DNA of 64,000 nucleotides from Kalmusia sp. IMI 367209. Taxonomy: Eukaryota; Ascomycota; Dothideomycetes; Pleosporales; Didymosphaeriaceae. The notes beneath the pieces are model-generated. The model ran no database searches. It worked only from the letters and a program-made list of their open reading frames with translations, and was not told the DNA's origin. Shown here in pieces: positions 1-9,122 of this stretch. The position numbers and the translations under genes were made by a program. Every line of letters starts with the position of its first letter. Position 1 is the first letter of the stretch. The stretch spans positions 62,001 through 126,000 of the forward strand of contig JAPEUQ010000011.1 in NCBI GenBank assembly GCA_027946365.1, written 5' to 3'.

Positions 1-461
1 AAAAGAGCAGAAACAGAAGACTGACATATCGGGCAGACCAGGACCAATGTGTCAGAGAACGCCACGAGCTCCGGCACTTGCTGGTATTTCGTGCCGAATG
101 CACGCAATATATATGCTGCTAATAGGCATGTCGAAATAAGAGCCCCTACCCAAGGCAGGAGGAAGCTATCCCTCCATGATGATGCGCTTTGTGCGGGCAG
201 CGAGCCATAACGAAGACGACGACGAGCGGTGCGAACTATGATCAACGCGTACCCTGCCAGGACGGCGGCAGCGGCAGCGGAAAAAACCAAGGCTGCGACG
301 AATGATGGGTAGTACGGCCGAGAAAGGTACCCGCAGGTCCCGGGCGGCACCCATCCATTGGGATCGGGCCTCACGGTACTTATAGGGCAAGTACGTAATG
401 TTGACGGACCGTTCAAAACCGCATGAGCGGAGAGAGGAGGGCGGGGAGCGAGTGAGGGCAT
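1..461 (-). CDS. RTA1-like multi-pass membrane protein, N-terminal part (cut by window start)
   Basis: An open frame runs on the minus strand from ATG at 461-459 to the window edge, giving about 153 residues without a stop. It begins with a short Ser/Pro-rich lumenal or extracellular stretch, then a CGYL segment followed by an Ala/Val-rich membrane helix, a basic loop (RTARRRLRYG), a second helix (WVGALISTCLLAAYIL) and the start of a third (AFSDTLVLVCPI). This order, an N-terminal Cys region, then helices, then a P-x-L-V-C-P-like third helix, resembles fungal RTA1-like lipid-translocating exporters. That family assignment is my inference from pattern memory. It lies next to the UstYa-like gene, so it could belong to the RiPP locus (export or self-protection), but nothing in the sequence proves this. 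The 3' end is missing. Confidence 0.5.
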   Translation of the reverse strand, partial: MPSLAPRPPLSAHAVLNGPSTLRTCPISTVRPDPNGWVPPGTCGYLSRPYYPSFVAALVFSAAAAAVLAGYALIIVRTARRRLRYGSLPAQSASSWRDSFLLPWVGALISTCLLAAYILRAFGTKYQQVPELVAFSDTLVLVCPICQSSVSAL

Positions 462-987
462 CGAAACCTAATCAGAGAAAGATTATAAGATTACGGCATT
501 TGTTCAGCCCAATGCCTGGCAGTTGAGCTTCTCAAGGTCTGGTATCATTATCAGTGAGCTGGTCGACAAGGGAATGGAGAAATTCACGGAGCAGCACGTG
601 CTCGCCACTGCCCCACAGCCCCAACAATAAGTGCCAAGATCTTCAGCTTCCAGGGGTTGGGATCCTTCGGCGATGTGCGGGGAGACAGAATCCTTCGAGA
701 GCATCAGCTGAGCAATAATTGAAGTGTAGAAAAGCGTCCACACATGTAGCAAGATTTCGGAAACAGTGCTAGTACTAGTACGATAGTTATCGCTTCCAGT
801 CGCACAAGATGTAGGGAGGCTCAAAGATCTAATACGGAAGGTAGGAGTAGAACAAATCTAAAATTACTTCTCGGCATCACGTTGTGTTACGGTAGCTCAC
901 GCTCTACGGTAAGCCTACATCATTCACCGGAGCCATCTGGCCCCATTCTCGGAGTCTTACGATCCTACAGTCGTATAAAATTCCACT
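462..987. other. Intergenic spacer, no gene recognised
   Basis: About 0.5 kb between the partial RTA1-like gene and the 3' end of the first UstYa-like gene. A 106-codon open frame on the minus strand (504-824) has no recognisable motif or splice context. The stretch probably holds the promoter of the RTA1-like gene and the terminator of the UstYa-like gene. Confidence 0.4.
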
Positions 988-2035
988 TTATTCCCCACAT
1001 CGGGCAGGTGGGGTTCGTGGCCCACGATAGATGTTCCCTAGACAGGTGTCAGTAAGTTGCAAAATAGACAAAATAGAGTTAGGATTTCCTCACCATCAGG
1101 CCTAGTAATCAAACCTTCCTCCTCCGTGAAAGAATGTCGTTTCGTCCAATCCTGAACAGCATCCCAATTAACACACGCCGAATCCACAGTATTATTAGCA
1201 AACGCCACACCAGGCTTATCAGGGTTCCAAGCAATAGCCCTGACACCAAGATCCGGCTGGCAAATTAGCCTCCTCCGTAAAGTTTCGATGCAGTGATCTA
1301 TATGTGGCGGGAAGTAGCGCTCATCGTCCGTGTCATAATGCCCCGTATAGTTGGCCTCCGTGTCGCGCAGGTTTGTGCAACCGACTCCCGCAACTTGGTG
1401 TCTGATGGAGTCTAAGCAGTGTAGGTGGTGGTAGACGTTCATTGAGACCCAGACATCGCCTGAATTGTCATTTAGAGAGATGCTTTCGAGGTTTATGGCA
1501 TCGAGAGATGCTGATGGGACGCGTATTGAGTATCCTGGATGCGGTTCGTTATCCGTATGTCGACAATCGTTTTCGAATTCGTACGATGGGGCTGTTTCCA
1601 CTCACCATCCATGAGCTCCATCCATCTAGCTGTCCTCTCTGGGGTTGGAAATCCCTTGTATGAGCTTGCGTGGTCATGGCCCTCGACATCATGATGTGTA
1701 AGAGTCAATCGCTGGGAAGATATAGCTTCGAATGCCGGCGCTTGTTGGTAGTCTCTGTCAGTTCTAGAGAAACTAGCTGAGATCGGCTACTATGAAGATA
1801 CTGAAAACTTACAAGGCACCATTGAGTATTGCGCGAGTTGGTCGCTAGCGCTCCGTGGACATGCATTGTTGAGAAACAACCCGATAATCAGCCCGGCAGT
1901 GAAGATGATCACGTTGATGATTAGGTGCCTGATGTCCAACCGTCGGCTCCAGGCTACGGTGATGGATTTACTCTGCAACGAAACCTCTTCATCATCTTCC
2001 TCGCTGTGAAGTGGCCTGTACTTTTGGTACGGCAT
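988..2035 (-). CDS. UstYa-like (DUF3328) oxidase/cyclase of a RiPP locus
   Basis: Four exons on the minus strand join in frame: 2035-1813, 1776-1606, 1534-1094 and 1037-988, for 294 residues. The layout is typical of UstYa/DUF3328 proteins: a short acidic cytosolic head, one membrane anchor (about residues 35-55, IINVIIFTAGLIIGLFL), a YKGFPTPE-like segment before a conserved Trp, then the two family motifs HHLHC (after MNVY) and HIDHC. UstYa-type proteins carry out oxidative cyclisation and related steps on fungal RiPP cores in the secretory pathway. The gene is divergent from the repeat precursor at 2755, sharing a roughly 0.7-kb intergenic region. Introns 2 and 3 (71 and 56 nt) have good GT-AG and branch sites. 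Intron 1 is only 36 nt and is the least certain junction. All four exons sum to a multiple of three. The family call is firm; the exact reaction is not visible. Confidence 0.85.
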
Positions 2036-2754
2036 TTTCAGGTCTCGAGGACGAAAAAGGACACGAGATGAACTTAGTGTATGATGCCACCCAAGCTCGA
2101 ATTGTATGTGAGGGCAATGACTACTTGATCTCCTACTTTCGGCTTCTTAGGTTGCTTTTGTTCTACTCCTGAGTGAGCCCCATGTACGCTAGGCCGGTGC
2201 TATCCAGCACATAGCGTAGCGAGACCGCCACCTCATTACCCCTGCAAACTAAATTCCTTATCTCATGACCCACGAATTAAGTGAGAATCCAGCCGTCTGA
2301 GAGAGCTTACTGTGTAGGGTGGTGATCGCTAGATCCAGACTAAAAGACGAGTTACGCGCGATTTGTCTATCGATGGTGAGGCGAAAGCACAAGAGAAAGT
2401 GTCAATACTAGAGGTATCTCTTTTGGAAGTGGGACTGGCGACAAGCATAGATACATACAAGATCCAGATGTCAGTGATATTAAAAGATCTGACTCTGTTA
2501 GATCGGGAAGGTGAGTTGGCTACACCTCCGCCAGGCCTCCATGGTCGCTGCTTGGCGCTTCCTGCATTGTGCTCCTACGCCGAGCATTTACACCGCAGTC
2601 TATCGATAACGTTACCTTACGCGACGCCTGCAGGGTGCACAGCACTACCAGCCGTTTTAGAACATATATACATGTATACATCATGTCTGGTCATCCTTAA
2701 ATGTGGCCCTCCGCCTTTCCTTCGTCTCACGCGCCATACCTCTCAGTATTCAAC
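2036..2754. promoter_or_regulatory. Shared divergent promoter region of the UstYa-like gene and the precursor gene
   Basis: About 720 bp separate the two divergent start codons, so one region probably drives both genes. Open frames inside it (for example 2363-2890 in another frame) run into the precursor exon and show no protein features. The best core-promoter candidate is the TATA-rich palindrome annotated separately at 2661-2680. No regulator binding site was identified with confidence. Confidence 0.5.
2661..2680 (+). promoter_or_regulatory. TATA-like element with a 12-bp palindrome upstream of the precursor gene
   Basis: The stretch contains CATATATA followed by TATACATGTATA, a perfect 12-bp palindrome at 2667-2678, about 80 bp before the precursor ATG at 2755. 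Position and composition suit a TATA box. The palindrome could alternatively be a chance AT-rich motif. Confidence 0.4.
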
Positions 2755-3242
2755 ATGCGTGTCTCCACTCTCTCTGCCATCCTCGGACTCGCTGCTAGCT
2801 TTGCCAGCGCGGCCCCCGTTCAGACCAAAGATGTTCAGAATCGCGAAGCTTCCCCTCAGTGGTACGACATCAGCTACATCGACAAGGTGAAGCGCGAGGA
2901 GGCCGAGAAGAAGCGCGGACCTGAGGCCCAGTGGTACGGTGAGTATTTTTCTTAGACCCTATTGACAAATTCTTACATACTTACCGCCTGAATAGATATT
3001 TCCTACATCGACAAGGTGAAGCGCGAGGAGGCCGAGAAGAAGCGCGAACCTGTGGCCCAGTGGTATGGTGAGTAATTTCCCTACTACTTAAAGAATCTCA
3101 TTTACTGATCGCCTACACAGATATCAGCTACATCGACAAAAACAAGCGTGGGGATGCCGAAAGAAGCGCAAGGCGGATCCTCAGTGGTATGACATCAGCT
3201 ACATTGACAAGCGTGCCCAGGAGAATGAGCAGTAGAGCGTGA
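2755..3242 (+). CDS. Dikaritin-like RiPP precursor peptide with repeated WYDISYID cores
   Basis: Three exons (2755-2938, 2996-3067, 3121-3242) give 125 residues in the frame as it stands. Residues 1-19 form a clear signal peptide (MRVSTLSAILGLAASFASA). Then come units with a QWYDISYIDK core and a linker rich in Lys, Arg and Glu (KVKREEAEKKR), whose Lys-Arg pairs fit Kex2 cleavage in the Golgi. Three cores read in frame. A fourth copy at about 3182-3211, followed by its own stop at 3233-3235, lies one base out of frame because the linker before it lacks one base relative to its sister copies (near 3158-3162). The alternative start at 2701 is in frame but would place 18 extra residues before the signal peptide, so 2755 is preferred. 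UstYa-like genes on both sides support a RiPP precursor role. The Tyr-x-Ile pattern of the core matches known dikaritin cores in style, but the product is unknown. Confidence 0.8.
2860..3211 (+). repeat. Four core/linker repeats of the precursor, two of them intron-bearing
   Basis: Core copies start at the Trp codons 2860, 2932, 3061 and 3185. The linker between copies 1 and 2 and the one between copies 2 and 3 are nearly identical at the DNA level, pointing to recent duplication or gene conversion. Copies 2 and 3 are each split by an intron (2939-2995, 3068-3120) at exactly the same place, after Trp-Tyr and the first base of the Asp codon. Copies 1 and 4 have no intron there. The spacing in the spliced message is about 24 codons. 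Confidence 0.85.
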
Positions 3243-3906
3243 AAGATCATGGAGTTTCCTCGAGTCTTTACGTCAGAGAGGTGACGATGTGAAGCAGTAC
3301 CGGTTCACATAGAAACGTGTAGCTGTATATCCTCACTTATGCTGTCAAATGGACTCATTGTCAGAGTCTGTCGGAAAGACTACAACTGTGCCAATCCCTG
3401 CCATGCGAAAATCCCAAGGGCCGAAAGAACGACCCATATCCTTCCTTAAACTTTCATAGTAAGCCTTGGCTTATCGATGACTTAATGAGGGCTAAAAGAC
3501 GCAAATCTGACGCACGAAGTAAGCCAGACACCTTCCTCTTTCGTGGCACATGAAGGATCAACTCGCATGAGACAAGTGGAGTAATTTCTGGGCGACTTTA
3601 TTCTTCTACTTTAGCATGTTGACCGATCTGTAACCCATAGACTTCGCGCTTCAACGCTTGAACCTTGGCTACATCCTTGGCGGTGGATTGGTGGTTGGGG
3701 AGGCGGCATGTTTGCAGTCTATCAGAGACGGCTCGCAAAGTATTGCGCGCTATCTAATCTCTTTATACTAGCGCCCTATACATTATACGCGAGCTTAGTC
3801 TTGCTGACACAATGTCTTGCCTAAGATTTCGCCTAGTTGCCAGACCTCCTAATCTAACTTTCAATCAAAGACCGCTTTGTGAATTTTTTTGGTTCACTGT
3901 ACCAAG
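3243..3906. other. Spacer between precursor and second UstYa-like gene
   Basis: About 660 bp with no open frame that looks coding. It should contain the precursor 3' UTR and the promoter of the next gene. A TATA-rich stretch (ctttatacta, ctatacattatacg) lies near 3761-3790, about 120-150 bp before the ATG at 3907. Confidence 0.4.
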
Positions 3907-4908
3907 ATGGAACGGCCGGATGGTCGGATGAGCTTTGACGACTCTGACGACACTCAGGACACCCATTATTATTCATCAGAAACATCATCACATAGCGTAG
4001 ATGCTGATGCGGAGAAGTTTCTTTTGTTGGGCCAGGGAAACTCAAGCATTCGCAGAGGCACTTGGAGACATGCTTGTTCAACCAGGATTCTGATTGTTGT
4101 GGCGGTTCTTAACGTCATCTTGTTCTTGGTATCCATGGTGATACTATCATCATCGAACAGGCTGAGCCAACTGTCAGACCAGGACTACTGGAGAGCTACA
4201 TCCTACTATTGTACATAATTCCACCCTCATATCTTCAGAAGAACTGGCAGCTGACATTGCATTGAGAAATTACAGCCCCAGTATTCGACCGCTTCAACAT
4301 TCGCAAGCTCACACGAGTTACAAATGGCACATTCTGGGACGCAGAACCCCCTTCAATTTGGCGCGTCCGCACCGGCGCAGAAGCAGACGCAGCATGGGAA
4401 GCAATCGGAAGCAACATTGCGCCCATAATAATAACCGCCGCCGATGTTCTTGCTCTCGGCAAAGACCCCCTCCACGGCCGTCAAAGCACCTTCCGAACTC
4501 AACCTCGGCCCAGACGCGTACATAGCAGGCATGGACGTCTTCCACCACCTACACTGCTTAGACAAGCTTCGCCGAGAGATATCGTATGCGCACTACCACG
4601 AGGCGAAGGAAGGTCCAAGCCCTGGGTCTGATTTGCATGTGGCACATATTAATCACTGTCTTGATGTGCTTGCGCAGGCATTGAGATGCACGGGGAGTGT
4701 CGATATGATTACTTTTAATTGGGTCGAAGGCCATCGGATGCCGCAGCCGGATTTTAATAACAAGAAAGTTTGTAGGGATTTTGAGGCGTTGAGGGGGTGG
4801 ACGATTGAGAATGGGGTCGACAGTGAGGATTTCTTTAAGGCTGCTAGTAAGCCGCCGCCTGAGGCTATTATTATACCTGAATTCCACCCCCACTACACGG
4901 GTAGATGA
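3907..4908 (+). CDS. Second UstYa-like (DUF3328) protein, with a one-base frameshift
   Basis: Exon 1 (3907-4210) encodes an acidic head and a membrane anchor (about residues 60-80, ILIVVAVLNVILFLVSMVIL). A 65-nt intron (4211-4275, GTACAT to TACAG) joins it in phase to exon 2, restoring a YYSPVFDRF segment typical of the family. Exon 2 then shows a DAAWEAIG region, HHLHC and HINHC, and a C-terminal Trp-rich part ending at TGA 4908. The reading frame must shift once between the DAAW part and HHLHC. The exon sum is one base over a multiple of three, and the C5 run at 4466-4470 is the natural site of an extra base. Whether this is a sequencing error or real inactivation cannot be told. The ATG at 3907 is used because the codon at 3889 that opens the frame is TTG. 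It is the downstream partner of the precursor in the RiPP locus. Confidence 0.75.
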
Positions 4909-5135
4909 GAGATTAGGATTAGAATAGATAGACTACTTGATCAATTTTCTCTCTCATAGTAAAGTAGGGCATAAGCGACTTGCCAACCCCTTAGTTAGTA
5001 ACCTTGAATGTTATCTACTAATAGCCTTTCAACTAATAGAGCGATAGGACTACAATATTGCCCTATAATCCTTATATAATTAAGTATTAGGCTAAAATAT
5101 TATAAAAAAGGTACTATAACATTTTGAATATAATG
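4909..5135. other. AT-rich spacer
   Basis: A short stretch markedly richer in A, T and TpA steps than its neighbours (for example around 5041-5110). It marks the right edge of the RiPP genes and may be the remains of a mutated repeat. No gene is seen. Confidence 0.4.
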
Positions 5136-6066
5136 TTGTACTGGAGCTTGCTTGCCGCGCTTCCTGGTCGATTACAAGCTATACCAGATGGCGAGACAGA
5201 TGATCAATCCAACTACATTGGATAGCAGCTGCAACCTTATCCCTTGCGTGGCCTGGCGAAGTGAATCGGGAGAGAGACCGTTGCCTGAACTTGCACAACC
5301 GATTTTTACACTCGAAGACATCGAACCAACAGCCTACAACGAGGTCGCGCTATCATCGTACATCTAACTTACACGCCTCCGTCAGCAGAATATCATTCCA
5401 TCAGATGCCCTCTTCCAATTCGGCCTGCCTTCGCCTTACAGCGTGCTAAATGGCCATATAGAACCGGAGCTGGTCAATGCGATTGAGCCGCTGTATGAGC
5501 AGCGCTTCACAGAAAGCATTCATCACATCGTTTCGAACATCCCTCATGATGATCTGATAATCCAATGGGACCTGTGCTTTGAGATGATGGCACTTGAGTT
5601 TGATCGGGATGGCTTACCGACAAATGCCTTCAGCCGCTATTTTCCATTACCTGTGCTACAAGGTCAAGTAAGCTAGGTGGTGCGGCTATGTGAGAGGATT
5701 CCTCAGGATATAAAGCTCGGTGCTTGTCGAACTTGCCAACGCCTTACTTGCGCGCCAGACGGTCGGCCCACGAACTCAGTGCATTCATCTCCCAGTACCA
5801 AAAGAACGAACCGATTCTGATTATTTTGCATCTCTAGCCGGCCTCAAGCTAAACCACTCTGTCTCTAGCTCAGAACCACCCGTGGTATATCTCGGTCTAG
5901 TACGACGAGGAAACGCATAGAGACTGCACATGATAGTGTTCCGTTCAACTTTACTCTTGGCGTGGCGACGGAATTAGGTTTGAGGAGGACTCCGCTAGAA
6001 GAGATCGACAGCATTCTACATATTTGTAAAGACGTCGCCATGGAGCGCCCAGTAGAGCATTTTTAA
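5136..6066 (+). pseudogene. Decayed MetE/UROD-superfamily-like gene
   Basis: Pieces of one protein are read in different frames. A RLQAIPDGETDDQSNYIG segment is followed by TAG at 5223-5225 where the family has Trp. Then a part containing DIEPTAYNEVALSSY has a TAA at 5365-5367, and FQFGLPSPYS, EPLYEQRF and DLIIQWDLCFEM follow. After a deletion near 5720 come VLVELANALL, IHLPVPKERTDSDYF and VYLGLVRRGN, and finally LGVATELGLRRTP with a C-terminal stop at 6064-6066. This order matches fungal hypothetical proteins related to cobalamin-independent methionine synthase / uroporphyrinogen decarboxylase folds; the match is from family memory. Several stops, frameshifts and the loss of the central part make it a pseudogene rather than a simple base-calling problem. 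The 5' end is also missing. Confidence 0.65.
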
Positions 6067-9000
6067 ACCTGCTCAAGTTCTTAATTAAAGCTGGCTCCTC
6101 CACTCAGGTGGACATTCGGACCTATAGGGTGTCTATCTTGAGCATATGATGAACAACCATGGTAACAAGTTAGGCGCAAGGAAGCTCTCCTTTCATTTTG
6201 TGTGTGTTTGGGTGGGACTTAAAACAGTCAGCAGCCCAAGTTATCAAATTCATGCTCACCGTGTAAATCACATATTACAAAGCCCACTGTCTCTTCATGA
6301 TATACTAGCGTTTTTGTCATGGTAAGGGAGTAATGTAAGTATTCATGAACCCCAATGTTCCAACTTCATATGCCACTAAGCCATCATCTACGTCATATTA
6401 ATTAATGAATATCAATCTCGCATAGACTTGTCTGTATTATATGAAAGCAGGATACATTATGTTAATGGGTTCGTGCATCATGTAACAGTACGCAGCGGGG
6501 TCGTTCTCCATGCTGTTACGCGGCATTAATTTAAAAACAAGGCATTCAAGGGTACCTCACATTCACAACCCTAGAACATCTAGCTCAAGAAGTCTATAAT
6601 GATCTTTAATTACCTCTCGCGCTTCGCTCAGTGGCACATGTGAGCAGTATTTTCTAAAGTGATCCACTTTACCTTCACGATATTCGATAATTACAGCCAG
6701 ACTACCTCATCTATCATCTCAACGTAACGACCATTCAAGAGCATAGTCTCTACATCAATCTTGCCGAAGGAGGCATGCAACCAGACGTCGTGTTATAAGG
6801 TTGATCACTTATGTACTCTATCGATCTACAAAAATATGAGAACTGAGTAGTACATCCTGGAAATGAGAGTACTCTGATGGATCCTGCACGGTTTGTGGAT
6901 GTGGCATCGTAGGTTATGCGTCATGCAGCCCCTTACCAGAGCGCTTGCCAGAGCGCAAGGACTTTGCAATTTTGTGCATTTGTAGAAGAGAGGTAATCTA
7001 GATGCTACCAGTAACAGTATCATGGTCTCCCGGGGATTGAGATAATTTTGGTTTTCGCCCGGGGCATGGTGTAGGCATTTTCGAGGTTCTTATCAGACTG
7101 TACCACTTTGACGCTTCCCAACAGATGTGAATGATACGCAATGCCATGCTCCGAGAGGCACAGTTCATCAGGCTCAAGTCTTTCTTTGTGCTTACCTTCA
7201 TAATCCAGAGAACAGAGCCTAAGAGACACTGTAGTGCATTCGGATTGCGATGAATGCGAAAGCCAGCCTTGTCAACTACTCGTGCTCGTATATACACCAC
7301 AAGTATGCGACCACGAAGTCCGTACACAGTGCAAGAACAAGTTGCATGCGTTGTAGAAAATTTATGAGGCTAAAAAGATGAGTAGGCAAACCGGCATATC
7401 ACGTTGCGCAGCCCTCCAACTGGCAAAGATGTGCCTCCAATTCAGCCTTATCGCAATCACAAACCCAAAGTATTGCTCACTATCTCTGTCAGTCGCCTGA
7501 GGCGAGATGGACACCGCGCATTCGAGAAAGCAGTGGTAGCAAGTATGGTAATGGGAAGAATTTCTGCTCCGTACGTCGCGATGCTGAGGCTTACGAGGCG
7601 TGTTTGATTGAAAAATTTCTTTGAGCAAACCGCGCCAAGGCTAAGTGGGCATAACGGTGGCGGACAGTTAGGTGACTTTCAAACAGGTAGGCACACCCCT
7701 TGCACGATTTTCGGATGCCTAAAACACCTTCGAAGCTGTAGAGTTGTACTACCATGCGATGTTTTTATGTAGAGATCATTAATGTCGTGTTTAGATGATT
7801 AGAAACGATAGATTACATGCGCTGTTCTTGTAATAGAGGAACTCTGCGGGTGTGCGGGTCTGCGTACTGGCCTGTACAAGGCACCACCAATAACACATAC
7901 TATTCCTGGCTCTTTTCCTCCCATATCTACTACAGAGTTCCGCATCGTATCCTTTATCGACAGTAGTCCTCATAAACAGAGCTTTTCAATATATGTATGA
8001 GCTCCAATTCCTGTGCAGAGTTGAGGAGGCACATAGTATCGACCTTCTCTGCAAATGGTGATAGATCCCCACAGCGGCACTTTCATGAGACTGTTCCAAG
8101 CTTCAGCAATTTCAACGATTCCAGGGCGGTCTCTTTCGGGTCTATGTTGGTAGTGCAAAGCGACTCAGAAACTGTGAGAATCTAGTGTTTGCTGAGCAAA
8201 ACGGCCCACTTTGGCAGGTACGTGGGTAGCAAAACGGCTTAGACTTTACGCGCTATTTCGTAGCATACGCTATCGATGCAGCAAATGACGCCAGATAACA
8301 CGCTTCGAACGTCGTTACTCGACGGATTGGTTGTCAACATCGCCCTTTGCGACCGTTCCCTAAACATACCCCTGCCAGCGCCTTCCGAATAATGGCACGA
8401 TCCGGGCCCTTGTACTATACCACTCCAAACCTGGGCAGCGATTGCAAACTCTACTCCATAATGAAGCCAAGCCCAACAGAGTGTTCGTCTTCTCAGATAA
8501 TACACAGCGTAAATACTATTTCTTCGGTCCTGTTATATACACGATGATGTCGGAAGTAGTGAATTTTCTTCTCTTTGCCAATCATCCTGTAGCTACTAAA
8601 ATGATCGTTCCAACCTGCCGTAGGCGTCGTGCGGTACGAGTGACTATATGCTGCATTCTCGATACAGTGTTAGTGTTATCGAAGATGGACGAAATCGACC
8701 AGTACGACAAAGCCAATTGTCTTTGTTCTGGAGCTTGCTTTGATGAAGATAAATCTCTGGAGCTCTTAAGACATAAACGCCAATCATTGCTGGTTTTCCT
8801 GCCGTGGGAGATGCGTGCGGGGCTAGACCTTGCTATTCCACTTTCGGGCTGGAGCCGCAGGAGCCGTGCTCCCGCGTCAACCTACTGGCCGCATCGGACG
8901 AATCTAATCCAACTTACAATCACCTTTTTTCCGCACTTTACAATAACATATTTTCATCACGAAAGGCTAAGGGTCTGAAGTCATGGCCTCCTGTAAGCAA

Positions 9001-9122
9001 TGCTCTTCACAGATTATCACAAATTGCAGCACGTTTCAAGAAGTCGACGAAGTATATAAACACGCATTATTTTACCAAGAATGCGAAGTCTGTTGCAAAA
9101 CTGAACAGCGAGGAGGAAATTA
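6067..9122. other. Gene-poor stretch of about 3 kb
   Basis: No open frame here shows a recognisable motif, signal peptide, repeat or convincing exon chain. The longest (8442-8978, 178 codons, plus strand) has no family features and overlaps a competing 136-codon frame. The region lies between the decayed MetE-like gene and the HET gene and is probably a mixture of relic sequence and the HET promoter. Confidence 0.4.

Noticed and set aside
2363..2890. 175-codon plus-strand frame overlapping the precursor exon
   Set aside because: It is in a different frame from the signal peptide and repeats, has no motif and crosses the probable promoter.
8442..8978. 178-codon plus-strand frame upstream of the HET gene
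   Set aside because: No domain, signal or splice partner; overlaps another equally long frame.
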